NCBI RefSeq assembly: GCF_003573695.1
Contig: NC_039363.1
Location: 151,312,826-151,376,825 of the forward strand
Reading direction: 5' to 3'
DNA: 64,000 nt
Source of the DNA: Papaver somniferum
Lineage: Eukaryota; Streptophyta; Magnoliopsida; Ranunculales; Papaveraceae
Made by a program: the position numbers and the translations under genes. Position 1 is the stretch's first letter; each line of letters opens with the position of its first letter. The notes beneath the pieces are model-generated. The model searched no databases and was not told the DNA's origin. It saw only the letters and a list, made by a program, of their open reading frames with translations. Positions 47,560 through 60,539 of the stretch are shown in pieces.

Positions 47560-49321
47560 ACACAATGTTCAAGAAAGATCAGTGGAAGACTTACGGTAAT
47601 GCACCATCAAGTTGATGCCTATTCTGTACCTCTCTTATATAGGTTACCTATTAATCCATCTTAAAATGCTTTTATCTGTAAGATCTAGCCGCAACATTAC
47701 TGTAATTGTAATACGATAATACCTTGTTCCAGCATGTGCTTCATGCGATGAATATAAATCCAAGTATTTGTCGGGAAAAAACTTCTCATTTTTTCTTTTT
47801 TTTGTTCTTGTTTTTTTGTTTGTTTTTACTAGTTGTGTTCGGATAGGAAGGCTAAAGAGGAGGGACCACTAAGTGGGTTTCTTGGTTTTGTGTTTGACGG
47901 GGTTCTGCTGGGCATTGGATAGTGAAACTCCCTTATTTTTGGCTTACCTCTTACTGTCAGAATAGTCAGTCAACCAGTCAAAGCTTCTCTCCTGCATACA
48001 TGTTTCTTTTGTGTGTTGCTATATAAGTTCAGATTCTCCATTTTGTGCAGAAATCATCCCCTCTCTTGTATCAGCATGTGGCAGGGCGGTCCCCCATTTT
48101 CACCTAAACATCCCCATCTTTATTATAAACTTCGCCTTATATCATGTTTTCAGACGTTGATCTTGGTTGCTCAAATTTTGGGTTCGCTCGAACATCTGGT
48201 TTCTTACTGGTCCTTCGGTAGAGCTATTCAAAATCTTCAAAAAAACAAAAAAAAAATGGAATTCCTTAATTTTTGACAGATCCTACTGCCTTATTGAAGA
48301 ACCCCATGGTCTGCACTCTGCAGTAAATAAAAGTTTAAACTCTTACGGCCTGTTGCAGACTTTGTTACTTGACAAATTATTTGTATGCCACGGTCAGTTT
48401 GGCCGCCTCCTGTGACCTTGCCATCATTTTTTGTGTTCTGTACTTAAAGACTTTAGAGGTGCCTTTGGGGGTGTTTTTGTTGGGTTCGTCGTCAGTATGC
48501 TGTTGCTAGGATTTGATAGATGAGCGACGGAGGGGGATATTTTGGGAGTGGCGACAGATATAAAGGAGCCTTATTTAACTAATTATCAAACAGTAGTATT
48601 ATTATTAACTAACAGTAAAAAAATTGATTGATTACTTCAACGTTTAGCTTTCTTGATTGCCCCCACTAAGTTTGACTGCTAAATCAGTCTTCAAAACAGT
48701 CTCAGTGTCTCACTTTCGAGCGGGGCACGTGTAATTTTGGATCTTTGTCTCTTGTTTTTCCGTTCTCCCATCTGTTCCTGTGTATTTCAACACTCTTCTG
48801 TATTCTTCGTCCTTCTGGCTGTAGACTGTAGTCTTAATCTTTAAAAGAGATTTGGGACATGGCATCTCTGGATTATCTGACGCCAATTTCCACAGGCTGG
48901 GTTTGTGGAGTAAGCTTCTTCTTCATTCACTTTGGCCATGACCCATGAAGAATATTTTCAAAATTAGCAACCGACTGTTCATTGAATATGGCTGCCAAGG
49001 TGCTTCAATAGCGGACCAGCTTCTCAACCAGGGTTTGATGGCCGATACCAATGCATTTTTCATTGTCACAATAAAAAGAATAGTACAAGATTAAAGGAAC
49101 AGTGCATTTCATTCAACGCTTTGTACATCGATTAGACTATTCATTGCAGAACATAATGATTTTTATCTAGCATAAGAGTTGGCGAGATTCTCATCGATAT
49201 CTCTTATTCCAGGATCAAATATTCCTCTATTACATTTTTCATGTACAACATACAAAGCATCCATTCCAAAACTATCTGACGAGGCAAATACTTGTGTGAA
49301 AAATGAGGATACCGTGTATGT
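47560..49321. other. Convergent intergenic region, ARF to remorin
   Basis: This holds the 3' untranslated regions of both genes. An AATATAAAT signal-like motif lies near 47750, about 190 bases after the ARF stop. A CACGTG lies near 48726. No open frame in it shows a domain, and I see no transposon ends. Confidence 0.5.
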
Positions 49322-51932
49322 TTATGATAGCCAACTACAACACCTGAAACGGGATGGTGGAATCCGCCCAGTTTGACGAATATACTCTGCTTGTGCAGAA
49401 GCTTTGGCTGCCTGCCGATTCCTTAGTGCTTCTGCAGCTGCTAGTTTTTCTTCTGATCGTTGTTTTGTTGTTGCAATTTTCTTTTTCATCTTTTCTTCTG
49501 CATTTGCTCTTATTTTTTCTGCTTGAGCCTGCAAATGCATTACTTGTATTAGTCATGGAAGGAATCATGGTTTGAACAATCAGAAGATGTCATCCTGGCA
49601 AATATTTTCATATACACGATAGACAAAGAACTACCTCTGTTCTTCTCAGCTCCTCTTCTAGTTTTGCTTTACAATGACTTTCCCAAGCCTGAATTTTGAT
49701 GTCTTCGCGCCTATACCTGAAATGTTTCTTAGACTCTCCCATCAGACTACAGAATTTCAAAGCGAAACAATAACAATACAATTTCTTCCCATTTCTGAGC
49801 TTGTATAAAAGACAAACCTTGCAGCGTGTTTTGATTTTTCAGCTTCCTCCCATGCAGCTGCACGGTTTTCAAATTCGATCCTTTCAAGTTCCTCTCTCTC
49901 AATTTGTTCTTTTGTCGAAGCACTCTTTTCCTTCTCCTCTTTACTAGCCCAAGCTGCGATATTCATCTTACCAAGTTGAACACCAAGTGCAACAATCTCT
50001 TTCCTTGTTTTAAGATGCAATTCTCGTTCAGATAAATTCTTATGGGTGCTTTGTTTCCGCGGGTTTGATTCATCATCACTCGTTGCCTCCACAGGAGTGG
50101 ATGTTGGTTCACCTCGCCTAGGGGTTGATGGCATTGAAGAAGTCGGGCTCCGCAGTGGGGTTGTTGCCCCAACAGGGGTTCCAGTTCTTGAAGGCTCTTG
50201 GCTTGGAACAGGCGTCATCTCCGTTCCCATATCTCTCATTGACACTGATCTTATGGTTGCAACTGCATGAAAGGAAGATTGATTCCGTTATTAAAGAGAT
50301 CTAAGAACAGGAAAGGAAGTAGTAAAACTTGTATCGCCATTTCAAAGAACACATAATACTAATGACTGAGATAAATAGATCAAAATACTAAGAACAGACA
50401 GGCACACGCAACCGATCCTTAGTCAGTTGAAGACGCAACACATTTCTATCTTAGACTTAACTTCATTTTCGTAACCACACAAGAGAAGAAATAGGTCAGA
50501 TGGTCGGTATTCACCAAGTTAGATCAAGTTTCGACCCGCAGAATTCTCCATTAAGACCTAGAGTTTGATAAGAACGCATGTGCAAAATGTACAAATTCTT
50601 ACATGGGGGATTGACAGCGTGCTTCTCAGTACTGGATGACACATTGGGTTCCACCTCTTTCAGATCTTTACTCTGGGGATGAAGGTGAAGATCTAATGAG
50701 CCATTAGCCTTAGAAGATGGAGCAATCCCTGGATGAGGGAAGGAGAATTTGTCTAATCCCAGAATCATCTTAGTAGTTGAATTCGCACTCTCAGGCCCAG
50801 CCGTTCTGTATTGCCGATTTTCTTGACTCTGCAAGTTGTTTTTCTTAGATTGCTTTAGCTGTCCATTCTGTCTATTCATTATCCATTTCTCTGCATCATT
50901 CCACTTACAAGGAACTGGTCGAGAGAAGGTTCGAGAGACATGATTTTGGTGGGATCTTTGACCATTATGAAACTCAAAACTTGATGAACTAGCATTGCTA
51001 TCATAGTCAAGATTATCTTCTTCAGGAGTTCTCACTGGATGAACTGTACTCAAATTGTTTCCACCACTAACCCTTGAAAATTGGTTACTTTTTCCGCGAC
51101 TCTCAGCTGATAACTTCACCGATGAACTCGAGCTAGGAGTTGAGGTTTCTAAGCTTGGAGCTGTAATTTGCAATGAAGATGCTCCTTCACTATCTTTCGT
51201 GTTTGAACCACCTATACAATAACAAAATTCAAGCATAAATATCAGTCACCTTCTAATTTCAAAAACAGTGAACTGAGCAATACTGAGTTCATCATTGGGA
51301 TCTTAAACATTTATTAATCACATGAAACAAGAAATATTAGGGTTTAAGGTTGGTTTTACGTTACTAACAAAATAAATGGAGTGTGTTATTGACTGACCTT
51401 CATCCACGGAATCTACTCCATAATCGTCAGCTAATAAGCTGTTTTTGACGAATTCGGCATCATGAAGCTTGGCCGGAGATGTTCTAGCAGAGTTAGTGTT
51501 TGATTTTGAACCATCTTTTCTTTTGTTAGGACTTCCGATTAGTTTCAGCCTCAATTTACTTGGAGAAATTATCCCAGTCTGCACTTAAAATAACCAAATA
51601 AGAAAACCCAGAAACATATAGGTGAATGTAAATCAAATCAATCACTAAAACAACAAAAACCGCATAAGCAAAACAAAATCAACAAATTCAAACAGATGTA
51701 CTCAGATGTCACAGAGTACTTATAAATCTCATATCATTTAAGACCCACTTCTCAAAACCAACACAAATCATAAAAACACAGAACATGTTAAATGTTTTGC
51801 TAGTACAAACTCAAGAAACAATAAGCAAACAATGGGTTTGTTTGTTTGTTTACCCATTCTGTTCAATCATAAGAGAAACAGAGATGAGGTTAAAAAGCAT
51901 ACCTGTACTTTGTTAATCCTCTCATACTCCAT
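49322..51932 (-). CDS. Remorin family protein, long N-terminal type
   Basis: Plant-specific plasma-membrane scaffold protein found in membrane nanodomains; the exact role of this member is unknown. Six exons join in frame (517 residues): 51932-51903, 51578-51398, 51211-50603, 50262-49818, 49716-49635 and 49528-49322. The start MEYERINKVQTGIISPSKLR is a conserved opening of long remorins. Residues 71-375 are Ser, Pro and Asn rich and likely disordered, with SVSMRDMGTEMTPVPSQEPS at about 280-300, a motif conserved in this group. The Remorin_C coiled-coil domain runs from AWASKEEKEK near residue 376 to about 500, with a continuous Lys/Glu/Ala heptad helix. The C terminus FRCCSWLS has Cys512-Cys513, candidate palmitoylation sites of the membrane anchor. 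It probably belongs to remorin group 5 or 6. The gene runs toward the ARF gene. Confidence 0.93.
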
Positions 51933-53362
51933 TGGATCTCTGTGTGTATTTTCTCACACTCTCTTTCTTTTTCTGGTTATGGAGAAGAGAGGAGAAGAGA
52001 AGAGACCAGTAGATAAAGGGATGGTTTTGGGGGAGGGAGGAGATGGAAAATCTTACTAGTTGTGAAGAAGGAAACAAGCTAGTATCACTTCACACGCACT
52101 GTCTCAACTCTCAAGTACTCTATAACTCACTTGTGGTATGGTCGTGCTTATAGTAACTGACAGGACCACACAAGTAAGGACAAGACCATGGTCGGCGATC
52201 ATTTGACCAGTATCGTTTTTTCCGTGTAAAATTCAACTCATTTGATCAAGTCCCTATAAAAATGCTTGAATTTCAGCAGGATCCAAAAATTTATACAAGT
52301 AACTATTTGCCAACTTAAAGCAAACACTTGGTATGCAATCTTTCCGTGTAAAACCAACCTCTAGAGTCGGCTTTTCTTACTTTTGGAAACTGAATAAATA
52401 AATAAACACTTTCTAATCTCTTTTCTAGAAATCCATAGTGGTTGCCCTTTATTTTCCAGGCTAAGTAGAGGGGTTACAATTCCACTCCATTTCCTCGCTG
52501 AGGTTTAGCCGTTCATTGAAGGTGGCACGTTACTATGGACGGACCAATCTGAATCTGATGCAGTGAGTGGGGCAGTTTTGCTTTCATGTGGTCTAGTCTT
52601 AGAAAGTGTTTTTCCTGTTCCTTTTGTTTGGAGGATTATTCCTGAGCGTAACATTAAAAGATAAAATAAGCGGCCAAAGGAACTTTCAAATTTACACTCA
52701 TAATAATAAAAAATTATAAACTTACCAAATACTTGCATTTGCATACGCCTTGTCAGTAGTTAAGGAGTCAGATGTTAATAATTGTGAGATTAGATGTGAC
52801 TATACATCATCATCATCTATATATACGGACATTTCATCAACTTTTACTCCTCTGTTTCACCAAAATATTGAATCAAATTTACTCTCCGAATCTCTAGACA
52901 GTCTAGCCTCTCTAGTCTTTAGTAGCCAGTCTAGAGCTATCGATGCCCTCGGACAAGGCCCATTATTATGGGTCTATAAAAATAGAAAAAAAGAAGGATA
53001 AGATAAAAAATGAAAATGGGAAGTGATATCTTAACCAAATCAAACAAAGAGTAAGCCATATTCATGCCACAAAAAATCATGGGCTCCAAAACTCGATAAA
53101 AATCTTGGAATGGCATTTGGCTTCATGCAGCACGCCGTGGCACCATACTCGCTCGCACATGATGTTGCAACCACATCGTGCTCAGTTTAGCGTTATTAGA
53201 ATGGTGAGAATCATTTGGAGCTGTTTCTTGTACGAATATCCAAGAATATTATTACCTCATCAGGATTTGCTTATTCCATACCTACCGTTTCTGTAACGAA
53301 TTCGTTGATTCTAGCTTCTGTTTTACTCCAAACTCCAAACCATGAAATGCATGGCTCCTAAC
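51933..53362. other. Remorin upstream region
   Basis: This holds the leader and promoter of the remorin gene, with a purine-rich stretch (minus strand CT-rich) at 51950-52030. No TATA box can be assigned with confidence. The open frames at 52505-52744 and 52750-53001 show no domain and low-complexity composition. Confidence 0.4.
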
Positions 53363-53470
53363 GGGGGATCGGAATTAACAGAGAGTACCGTTTGAGTGAT
53401 CCGACGGTTAGGATCGGATATAATTTTTTTGTCTCATATGAAACGGTATCCCTGACAATTCCGATCCCCC
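53363..53470. mobile_element. 108-bp inverted-repeat (foldback) MITE-like element
   Basis: The left end GGGGGATCGGAATTAACAGAG with ACCGTTT, and the right end AAACGGTATCCCTGACAATT with CCGATCCCCC, are inverted copies over about 32 bases with few mismatches. The 40-odd-base centre includes a second small inverted motif (gatccgacggttaggatcgg). No convincing target duplication is visible. Confidence 0.6.
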
Positions 53471-54450
53471 ATTGGCAACCATGATGAAATGAACCTGGGT
53501 TTAACTCAGATAGGTACAAGTGCGAAAGCAGGTAAAAATTATGGTAGGTTGTTGCAACCAAAAAGGTTGCACTTAAAGGTTGAAGTCCCAACTCTTAACG
53601 GATCTGGAAAAAATAAAAAACAATGCACGAGTCTCTATCTTATCTTTGACTTGGCCGGCAATATTAAACACTGGCTCTATTGGAGTTCCGCTAATTAAGT
53701 GGGGGCCGCGGGCACTAAACTCAACCAAGGTCTCTTCATTGTCTTCAATTAATTTGTGTCTTTCTGCCGCGATTGATGTTTCCTCATTCTGTTCATACTG
53801 GGCTTGTTACTACTTTGACCGATAGGAGTCTTTCGAGTTTCCGCAGGTTGACTGTAACTTAATTTTTTGGGACATAAAGCAGAAGGGCTACCCCATGTGG
53901 TTACTTATTTTCGTGAGGTTTTTGGGTCAAAAACGTGAAGGTGTGCAATTGGACGGAGGAGTGGCGGGCACAGTGACAACTGAATTTGGAGGGAGTGAAA
54001 TTCAACGGTTCCAAATGAGTGCTTGCTCAGATTAGGTGTGGACTAAAAATTCAACTGGAGTCATCCTCTCCCTCAACAAATTTTCAAAATCCGTGTCATT
54101 AAATTCAGCGTGGGTCAGCACATTCAATCATCTCATATATCAGCACTTATTGACTATTGACCACCACACATAAAATGAGAGACAAATGGTAGATGGGATT
54201 AGAAAGAAAGAAAACAGGAACACTAGTAGTCTTTGTCATCTATCATTTTATATAAGTTGGAGCGATGGATCTGCAATTTTGTGAATATTTTCAATCTTGC
54301 CAATTGTAACCTTGATATTGGACCACATGAAACGGGAACATTAGCATGATTTGATTTGTTTTGAACCATCTATGAAGTAAACAACAATGTACTTGGGGTT
54401 CTATTAGCTAACGACATGCTGTTTAGTGTGTCGACTAAAAGGCCCACGTT
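53471..54450. other. Unannotated intergenic sequence
   Basis: No domain-bearing frame, transposon terminus or RNA gene is recognisable. The short open frames at 53489-53698 and 53580-53825 lack recognisable motifs. Confidence 0.4.
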
Positions 54451-54458
54451 ACGTGATG

Positions 54459-54605
54459 ATTATGGTCCATGGATCATCTTAGTAATCCTTTTGATATCAT
54501 CACTCGTGCATATTTTGAAATTAGCTGTAGATGTATCGGTTATGGTCGAAAGACGATCTGAATAATCCTTTAGATATCATCACTCGTGCAAATTTTGAAA
54601 ATGGT
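54459..54605. repeat. 80-bp tandem duplication
   Basis: The pattern ttatggtcYa, ttagtaatcc or gaataatcc, and gatatcatcactcgtgcaWa with ttttgaaa occurs twice, with units starting at about 54460 and 54540. Confidence 0.75.
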
Positions 54606-55194
54606 GTGAATACCCGATCACATTTCAAAGAAGAGACTCGTAAAACAAGCAATATGCGTTGCCAGGTAGAGGGAGAAAACAAAAAACTAAAAGCCCAAAA
54701 CTATATAACAAGACTTTTTTCTTTTTCAAGCTTTTTCTAATTTTGTTTATGTCCTGATAATAAGGATTTTCTTTTTTTTTTTTTCCTTTTCCTGTCGGGG
54801 ACCTTCAGTTTTTTTTGTGATGAAGTAATTTGGCTTGAGGTTTAAGATGTGGTATAATTTGCGGAAGGTTGATGACCAACAATCCTCCCCTAAATTAAGG
54901 TACTGGCCATCCAAAGACTGCTTCAGTCATAGGAGCAGGCCGCTTTCGTCTTAGGGAGAAAAACAGAAAGAGAGAAATCAAAATTGCATAGAACTTGAAA
55001 GAGGCATTATAATTGTAGCCAATATGGTTTAGAATGGGCCTATTTATAGTTTCAGAATCCTTGATCTCAAGCCGGTGAGATAAGGATAAATGATATGCTC
55101 ATCCGTGAGCATAAGAATAGCTTATGATAGATCGATGAATCGAGTTTATCCTTTTATTTCCGTAACCTCCACCATCGGCCTGTATCCTCCCACA
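54606..55194. other. Unannotated AT-rich intergenic sequence
   Basis: This contains a long T-run near 54770 and a taatattgg/gggcctatttatag-type segment near 55035 that looks LTR- or promoter-like. I cannot assign it. Confidence 0.35.
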
Positions 55195-56213
55195 TAGATG
55201 TGTAAAACGTACCGCCCCGACAAATTCAACATGCGAAGTCGCGTGCTACACGTGCTAGGTGCCTTGCTGTACCGTGCCAACGATTTAAACGTGATGTACT
55301 TTACTAGTCAAAGGTAGGCACAACACAACAAACGGGCACAACACACGAATAAACATGATGTGCCGTACTGACACACGTGCTATAGCTATTTGAAATTACT
55401 CAATGGTATACATTAAGTTGGACACCATCACGAGGATCGAAATAGACAACATGTCATTTGAAATTACTTCAGAAATTATTTCAGACAAACAATTAACACG
55501 TTGAATCAATAAAAGAAAGCACATCAAGTATAATATTAAAACATTTTCATGTAAATAAAATGTTCCATTAAACAATGAAAATATACCAAAAAACTTATAT
55601 ATATGTTAAGATAAAAACACATAAGCAAGCCTAATTGGTGAATTGAGTCCAACTTACAAGTTGAAGAAACTTGGCATACTCATTAACAAAACAGAGAACA
55701 TGTTCTATACATTCAAAGTATGCCAGTTCAACAGACTAAATAGAACCTTGTAGCGCAAGTGAAAACATCTGATAAATGTACATCCAAAATATAGCTTTAC
55801 ACACTAACTGCGACACAAAAGTATTTGTAAGCTTTCATGGCTCCGCAAGATCATGCGATAAGTTTACACTTTTCTTTATGTTGGTCAAGCTTGCCAAATA
55901 TATGCTCGACATTATAATATCAATATTGAAATTAGGTTGTAGGTGTATTACGTGTTATAATTATAGTTAAATTAATAAGGGTTTTGTATATGTGTCGTGC
56001 TTTACGCGTGCTGTGATTTTAACTGTGTTGTGCTTTGGACCGTGTTGTGTTGGTGTTGCGTGCTTATACGAGACGTGTGTTGTGTTGTGCCGGTTTGACT
56101 TTTAGTCTTGCACAACAAAACATACTAAGATAACATGTTGTGCCGTGTTGTGCTCGAAGTTTAACATGTTGTGTTGTGCCAGAAACGTGCTGGCACAACC
56201 CATTTTACACCTA
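55195..56213. mobile_element. hAT-like element with GTTGTGC subterminal repeats
   Basis: The ends are tagatgtgtaaaacgtacc on the left and, as reverse complement, taggtgtaaaatgggttgtg on the right. Next to the ends, short motifs of the form gtgttgtgc or gcacaacac repeat many times (left half in one sense, right half in the other). Such ends, and dense subterminal repeats where transposase binds, are typical of plant hAT elements. The interior has no transposase. The 8-bp flanks (ctcccaca and caatcaca) agree only at 5 positions. Confidence 0.5.
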
Positions 56214-56758
56214 TACAATCACACATGTCATAGACAACCAAATCAGAACCCTAATTGATATCCCCCATTTATGTGACTGAATTATTATTCATTATGATAT
56301 GTGTTAGTAGGGTGGAAATTTTCTGTAGCCAACATTAATTGAGATAGATAAATATTTCCTAATTTTTTGTGTCGTGACTAGTCTGTTTCGTATGGGGAGA
56401 TGTGCGAGACAACAATGTGGATCGTGTGTAAGACAAAAAATAATCTAAGGCTGATCATCAACCAAGAATGATCGTCCAATATGGCTTGCATATGTCGAAT
56501 TCCTTTTTGTGGATTCCTTCAATGAGCGCCCGAAGCTCTGACGGTTTTGTGAATAGTTTTGTTACGTATTTCAACGATTTGTATGGCTCATACTCACGAC
56601 GTTAGACATATGCATGCTTATGAGCCTGAAGTTAAGGCTTGTTCCTGAGGATGGGGTTTATTTGTACGAGATTAAGGTGAGCTTAAGTGACTCTGATGAG
56701 TGTGAGGCTTGTGCTTGATGAGTGTCATGTCTATAATGAGATCACGTGGCTCTGAAAT

Positions 56759-59333
56759 TGAAAAAGCGGGGGTATAAAAACCACACTCAATAATTCGTTC
56801 GCCAATCTGTATGGACTAAAGCCCAATATAATTCCAATAGCACCAACTTAAAAGCGAGCCCAATCAAGAGATATATCAAAGAAATTTATCTCTTTCTCAA
56901 TACAATCAGCAAATAAAACAGATAGAAATTTGCGAGCCTAATTGATATTAGAAATAGCTTGGACGGTACCACAGACTAATGTCGAAGTGTCAATCAAGTT
57001 TAATCCAACAAACAAGGTTGGATTTATCAACTGATTGAACTATACACAACCTGTAATATTTTAATTATATAAAAATATAATGTGGGAAAGAAATAACACT
57101 GACACCAGAAGTTTTGTTAACGAGGAAACCGCAAATGCAGAAAAACCCCGGGACCTAGTCCAGATTGAACACCACACTATATTAAGCCGCTACAGACACT
57201 ACCCTACTACAAGTTAACTTCGGACTGGAATGTAGTTGAGCCCTAACCAAGTTTCACACCGATTAAGGTAAAGTTGCGTTCCTCACGCCTTTAGAACCAC
57301 GCCGGATTCTGCGCACTTGATTCCCTTAGCTGATCTCACCCACAACTAAGAGTTGCTATGACCCAGAGTCGAAAACTTATAAACAAGTTTGTTTCCCACA
57401 TATATGTCTATTTTTTATTCGGTTTTTGTCCCGTCTTTTAATAAATCAAGGTAAACAGGAACCAATTGATAATCCGATCTTATACTCCCGAAGAGCAGCC
57501 TAGAAATATCAATCACCTCACAATAACCCAACTGATTAACATAAAAAGTTATTGCGGAATCACAAGAGTCTAAGACGAAGAACTGTTGTGATTACTTTTT
57601 ATATCTTACCTATCGGATATAAATCTCGAGTAAATCTTAGAGAAGATAAAACTCAATACGATAGAACAAGTAAGATCAGAATATACAACTACGGATAAAA
57701 TAGTTGGATTTGGATTCACGAATTCCAATGAAGTCTTCAAGTCGTTAACTTATAATGGTTTTAGGAAAAACCTATGTTATAGGAGAATCCAATCTACTAC
57801 GCAACTAGAAATGCACAGAAGTGTGGGGATTAGGTTTTCCCATTGCTAGAGTTCTCCCTTACATAGTCTTTCAAATCAGGGTTGCTTTCAATCAAAGCTA
57901 AAATATCTTAATAACAAAGCATTCAGTATTCACCGTTAGATGAAAACCCGATTTAAGATTTAAGCTAAGTCTGCTTTAAAATAAAGAAATCAATCTCCAC
58001 TGTTAGATGTTCTTATCTTGTTACACACAAATGAAATATACCTTCATTTAGATATGGGTTACTATACCTAAATGTGTATATTGAGTTGGCATAATAATAG
58101 TTAACCGAAGTTAGTCATATGAACACTTTTGTCTAGGCCGTATTCATCTAACACTTTTAGATCAAATATGAAGATCAATCAATCATAAAAATAATCAAAT
58201 GAATCTAATTGTGCTTCAAATACAGTTGTTCAATTGTTCACTATCTCGTAGAAATATATATATGAACAAATTGAATCGAATTCGGTTTGATTCGTAATCG
58301 TACAAAGTACTTATACAAGAATCAAATCATGATAATTAAGCCACGGTTTGCAAATATTGCATTCCTTAGATCATAAATGTATTAGTTCATGAATATGAAA
58401 ATCATACATGACCGGTTCTAGAACTTTACCACTGTGTTCGCCAACCAGGTACGCGAACAGCAGCTCCAGACCTTGGTCTGTCAAGCCGTTCGTAAACCCG
58501 GTCCGCAAATAGCCGTCCTGGACCCAACTCAGGTAACCGTTCGCATACTAGGTACGCAAACAAGGTTCCCAGACCTTCTCAGGTAAAACCGTTTAGGTAC
58601 GCAAACAAGGTTCCCGAACCTGAATCATTACAAAACAGTTCGCATACTAGGTATGCATACCTTGTTGTATCCAGACATGGGTAAACGTTCCAAACTCTCA
58701 TTTCAATCATTGAAACATCTTTGGAAGACGACAATGGTTGTCTCACACAAACTATTAGCTTCAAGTAATTTTCAAGTGATCGAATGATCAATACGAAACT
58801 TCCCAAGTTACCATCAAATGACTGTCTCACACAAATCATATAAGATGTTCAAGGTAATTTTCACATGATTATCTTTTGACTTATGTTTAGTTTCCAACAA
58901 ATAAATTGTTTCCAACTAAACTCTCCAATAATATGATGAACAGAGCTAAAGCAAAAAGCTTCCAACACATATTTCGAGAAATAAATAAGCGAGATAAACT
59001 CGGCTCGAAATATCAAATGTGTATAATGTAAAAGTCTATATAGATGTACGACTTAGTCTCATCAGAATATATAATAGAATAGACTTCTGACTGATAAATA
59101 AGTTTTAGTCTCCACATACCTTTTGTTGATGAAGTTCCTCCAAGCTCCTCAGTAGATCTTCGTCTTCAATTGGTGAATGTCGTGAATTCTAAAGCTCAAC
59201 TACACATTCTATCCTAATCCGAGACATAGCTATAAGTAGACTAGAAATAAAGTATATAGTTTTGATCAACTAAACTTGACAAACAAGCTTGAGATAGCAA
59301 CGCTTGCGAGTTCGACCGAGCAGTGCTCTAACA
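56759..59333 (-). mobile_element. Copia-family LTR, full length
   Basis: This 2575-bp LTR runs TGAAAAAGCGGGGGTATAAA to GTGCTCTAACA on the plus strand, in the same family as 2592-7674. There is no copia internal region or tRNA-Met primer site at either side, so it is a solo LTR or an isolated relic. The flanks (gaaat and tatat) do not form a clear duplication. Confidence 0.85.
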
Positions 59334-60539
59334 TATATCAAGGAGTCGGCCGTAGATATTTCTATGAGGCTGAGATTTATGGAATCAGCTGTGGAAATGC
59401 TCATGGGACTGAGTTGAGGCTTGTTAGTATGACTGAAATTAGTGTTTGGTGTTTTGAACGATATTAAGGAGCATGTGACATGACTAGTATAGATGTTAAT
59501 CATAAGGATCATATGGGTGAGACTCGTGAAATCTCATGCCCTATATTTACAAGGTTGGTATTGAGACCCTATCTTTACCATATAGCAGAATGTGATTCGC
59601 GCTTATGAGGATCGGGCTCGAGTCACACTCTTGATTCTCAGGCTCATGAAGTCATTTGTGGACGTGCCCATGAGAGAGTGAGATTAGTAGAACACTTTGA
59701 TATACCCTAGGGGGTGAACAAATGTGATGGTCCAGAAAAGTAAGCCTTCCGGCTGCATCATTCGGAACGCGGTGACTGGGCCTTATAACTTCAAGGATCA
59801 CTAGAAAAATGCGCGTCCATTACCTTTGAAATCATGCTTCCAAGCATGATGCCTCATACGTAGCTTCCTCATCTTTCAAACTCACCCTTGTTCTGCGAAG
59901 GGTACAAGGCCATAAAGGCTGATGCATTTTGCATGCATCCCTGAGTTTCGAGTCCTGTCCAGGCACAAGGCATGCCTTGGACTCGCACATAAGCATTGCA
60001 AACCTATTTCCAGTTTACTTTGCTTCGCTTCGGCAGTGAGATGAAACCATGCACTGATCTTGCTCTTACCAAGGGAGCATCAGTCAGGCCCATGTCATCC
60101 ATTCTTGCATCGCATCATTCTTTTTGATGCAGGTGTCTTATGAAAGCTCCCCCAACTTGCATACTGATTTAGCTTCCTTCCCTGGATATGCTCAATTCGC
60201 AATTGGTGCAATCCTATCTCGTGTAGCGTGAGATGAAGCATGAGCATCCAAAGAATAGACTACAACTTACGTCATCAAGTATGAAAATAATAATCTTTTG
60301 CCTCACATTATTGATTCGAATAATATGAGTTACTATGATGTCGCAATCCTCTCAAAATTACAGTAGAACCTCTATATAAGAATATTGTATAACAGAGTAA
60401 ATTCCATATGTGAATAAAGTTTTCTTGTCCAAACTTGGCTTATTCTTTGTACGAATTACCTCCATATAAAAATAACCTCTCTAAATCTCAAGGGGATTAG
60501 GAATAAAAAGTCCGCACAAATTTAATATTGTTCTCCTCA
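59334..60539. other. Unassigned sequence with a pogo/Emigrant-like terminus
   Basis: From 59334 to about 60358 I recognise no gene. At 60361, after TA, the sequence CAGTAGAACCTCTATATAAG resembles the terminal repeat of Emigrant/Lemi-type pogo-like MITEs, whose target is TA. A matching inverted end was not found. Instead, acctccatataaaaataacc at about 60467 repeats the motif directly, so the call is tentative. Confidence 0.35.

Noticed and set aside
48013..48415. Possible small gene between ARF and remorin
   Set aside because: The overlapping frames have no domain and lie in probable 3' flanking DNA.
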